From Sarcophilus harrisii (Eukaryota; Chordata; Mammalia; Dasyuromorphia; Dasyuridae), in contig NC_045426.1 of assembly GCF_902635505.1 (NCBI RefSeq), positions 675,523,087 to 675,587,086 on the forward strand: 64,000 nt of DNA, read 5' to 3'. This document shows positions 62,888-64,000 of the stretch, in pieces. Numbering within the stretch: the stretch's first letter is position 1; each line of letters starts with the position of its first letter. The notes beneath the pieces were generated by a model, which worked only from the letters and a program-made list of their open reading frames with translations, had not been told where the DNA came from and did no database searches. Both the position numbers and the translations under genes were made by a program.

Positions 62888-63198
62888 CTTCAATAATAAA
62901 AAGTCTGATTACAAGAAATTCATGAACACTGCATCCATTAACTAGTATCCCTTACTTCAACTTAAATTATTTTTACACAAAAATAATTTGTATTCACAAG
63001 ATCCAATTTTTAAGATTTCCTTGCAATCTGAATCAGCACCAAGTGCTGAATATTTCACTCTAATTTAAAGCAGCAAAGTATATTCTAAATTTCTAGTTTT
63101 GCAGATTGCACACATATCCAAACTTACTATTCGGGAGAGTTACATACAATTAACAGGAAAACAAAGACTATTATCAAGCATGTTAATAAGATACTTAC

Positions 63199-63345
63199 TT
63201 GTATCTGGGTCTGCACTTGTTGGGTCCCTGCTAATTTCTGAGCCTGGGAAATAGGTGTAGTAAGAAACTGGGTTTTAATTGCTGGTTGGGTAGCATAGGT
63301 TACTTTCTGTTGTTGACCTTGAGCAGTTATCTGTTGTGCAGTTAT
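63199..63345 (-). CDS. EP400: EP400 coding exon, third from last
   Basis: This is a 147-bp exon of 49 codons, phase 0 at both ends. The acceptor is TTTCCAG at 63,352-63,346 and the donor is CAA|GTAAGTAT at 63,199/63,198. The product begins ITAQQITAQGQQQKVTYAT and ends VQTQIQ, matching human EP400 (ITAQQITTPGAQQKVAYA...). It is part of the Q-rich tail, whose sequence is low in complexity but well conserved. Confidence 0.95.
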
Positions 63346-63940
63346 CTGGAAAGAAATATATGATTCTAAGTGATGATAATTAATTTATGATTTGGAAAAA
63401 CACACACACAAATACACCAACTTACCATCTACAAAGGGACCAACCAATTTAAATTAAAAATTAACTTTAAAGGGAATAACATTTTTAGTTTACTTCAAGG
63501 ACCTGTGACTTTATGAATGTAAACAATTCTTTCTACTATCTCAGATCACAACCCTTCTACAATGTGAAAGCCAGCTATTGACAAGAGTCAATGTGGACCA
63601 AAAAAATTCATCAACATTTTATCTGGACTAGTGATGAACCACTCTAAGCATAGCCTGACTGACATCTGACAGACCACGAGCAGTTTACTGCCTTGTCTAT
63701 ATGTTAAAGCTTTTCAGACCTGCCAAAGCTTCTTGAAAAAATAAAACCTTTTTTTTAATTTGGGGGAGTATCCACTCACTATATAGTCCATGTAAATGAT
63801 ATTCAAAACAACCTCATTTTTGTTAGAGCTATAGTTATGAACCCTATGACTGAGTATGAGGATAAAACAGAGAAAAGAAACAGTATTTTTCTCTCCTGGT
63901 TTGGTGCATCAAAGGGCACTATAAGTAATTATAAAAATAC

Positions 63941-64000
63941 CTTCTGTGGTGCAGGAGTTTGACCTTGAGCCACTTGGGGTTGGATGGCTTTCTGCTGCTG
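63941..64000 (-). CDS. EP400: EP400 coding exon, fourth from last (partial, cut by window edge)
   Basis: The reverse complement reads QQQKAIQPQVAQGQTPAPQK and stops at a donor (AAG|GTATTT, GT at 63,940-63,939). This matches the human EP400 stretch QQQKAIQPQAAQG. The exon ends in phase 0, and its 5' part lies outside the window. It belongs to the glutamine-rich C-terminal region. Confidence 0.93.

Larger units (their letters stand above)
58175..64000 (-). other. EP400: EP400 gene, 3' end (last four coding exons plus 3' UTR)
   Basis: EP400 (p400) is the SWI2/SNF2-family ATPase scaffold of the nuclear TIP60/NuA4 acetyltransferase complex and is linked to H2A.Z/H3.3 deposition. Only the glutamine-rich tail after the ATPase and SANT regions lies here. 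Four minus-strand exons (63,941-64,000 partial; 63,199-63,345; 62,810-62,887; 61,145-61,411) have GT/AG borders, keep one frame and match the human EP400 C-terminus from memory, for example QKVTYATQPAIKTQF and VAKLPQVVQQQ. The stop is TGA at 61,147-61,145. A 3' UTR of about 3 kb follows, with AATAAA signals (as tttatt on +) at 58,198-58,203 and 58,136-58,141. The gene continues beyond the right edge. No disabling change is seen in these exons. Confidence 0.95.

Overview
The window is eukaryotic, AT-rich, repeat-dense DNA from a mammal, almost certainly a marsupial. It carries several copies of a tRNA-headed marsupial SINE (head near GGGGCAGCTAGGTGGCGCAG, tail near AACCCCAATTGCCTCAGC), marsupial-type L1 and HAL1 (half-L1) copies, CR1/L3, L2 and MIR relics, and old LTR fossils. 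The SINE tail hints at an Australian, perhaps dasyurid-like, marsupial; that is only an inference. The real coding content is a small set of exons, all on the minus strand.

Right end (about 58.2-64 kb, minus): the last four coding exons and the long 3' UTR of EP400, the SWI2/SNF2-type ATPase of the TIP60/NuA4 complex. The translated exons match the glutamine-rich C-terminus of EP400 through its stop codon at 61,145-61,147.

Middle (about 55.8-57.1 kb): a CpG island with Sp1- and NRF1-like motifs and a strong minus-strand splice donor after 56,200. It lies about 1.6 kb downstream of the EP400 polyadenylation signals.

Left and centre (8.3-56 kb, minus): a second EP400-type gene in the same orientation. 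It starts at the CpG island, has a first intron of about 27 kb, a large coding exon 2 beginning MHHG (ATG at 29,219), and five more coding exons down to 8,292. All six exons have GT/AG boundaries and join in phase for 768 codons with no stop; the gene runs off the left edge. This matches the human order EP400 then EP400NL (EP400 N-terminal-like), so the copy is called EP400NL. The ATPase part is not in the window.

The introns are filled with nested transposons: a plus-strand HAL1 inside a minus-strand L1 (1-7.1 kb), two solo LTRs of one family inside one L1 (12.7-15.8 kb), a hAT-Charlie-like MITE (24.8-25.4 kb), a long decayed L1 (31.7-37.2 kb), and a broken Ty3/gypsy fossil (37.2-42 kb) split by a 5'-truncated L1. 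No CRISPR array, tRNA, rRNA or operon is present. The most notable observation is the tandem EP400/EP400NL arrangement with an intact EP400NL reading frame; the gypsy fossil, a GC-rich poly-G insert, a 133-bp near-identical repeat pair and a minisatellite upstream of the CpG island also merit checking.
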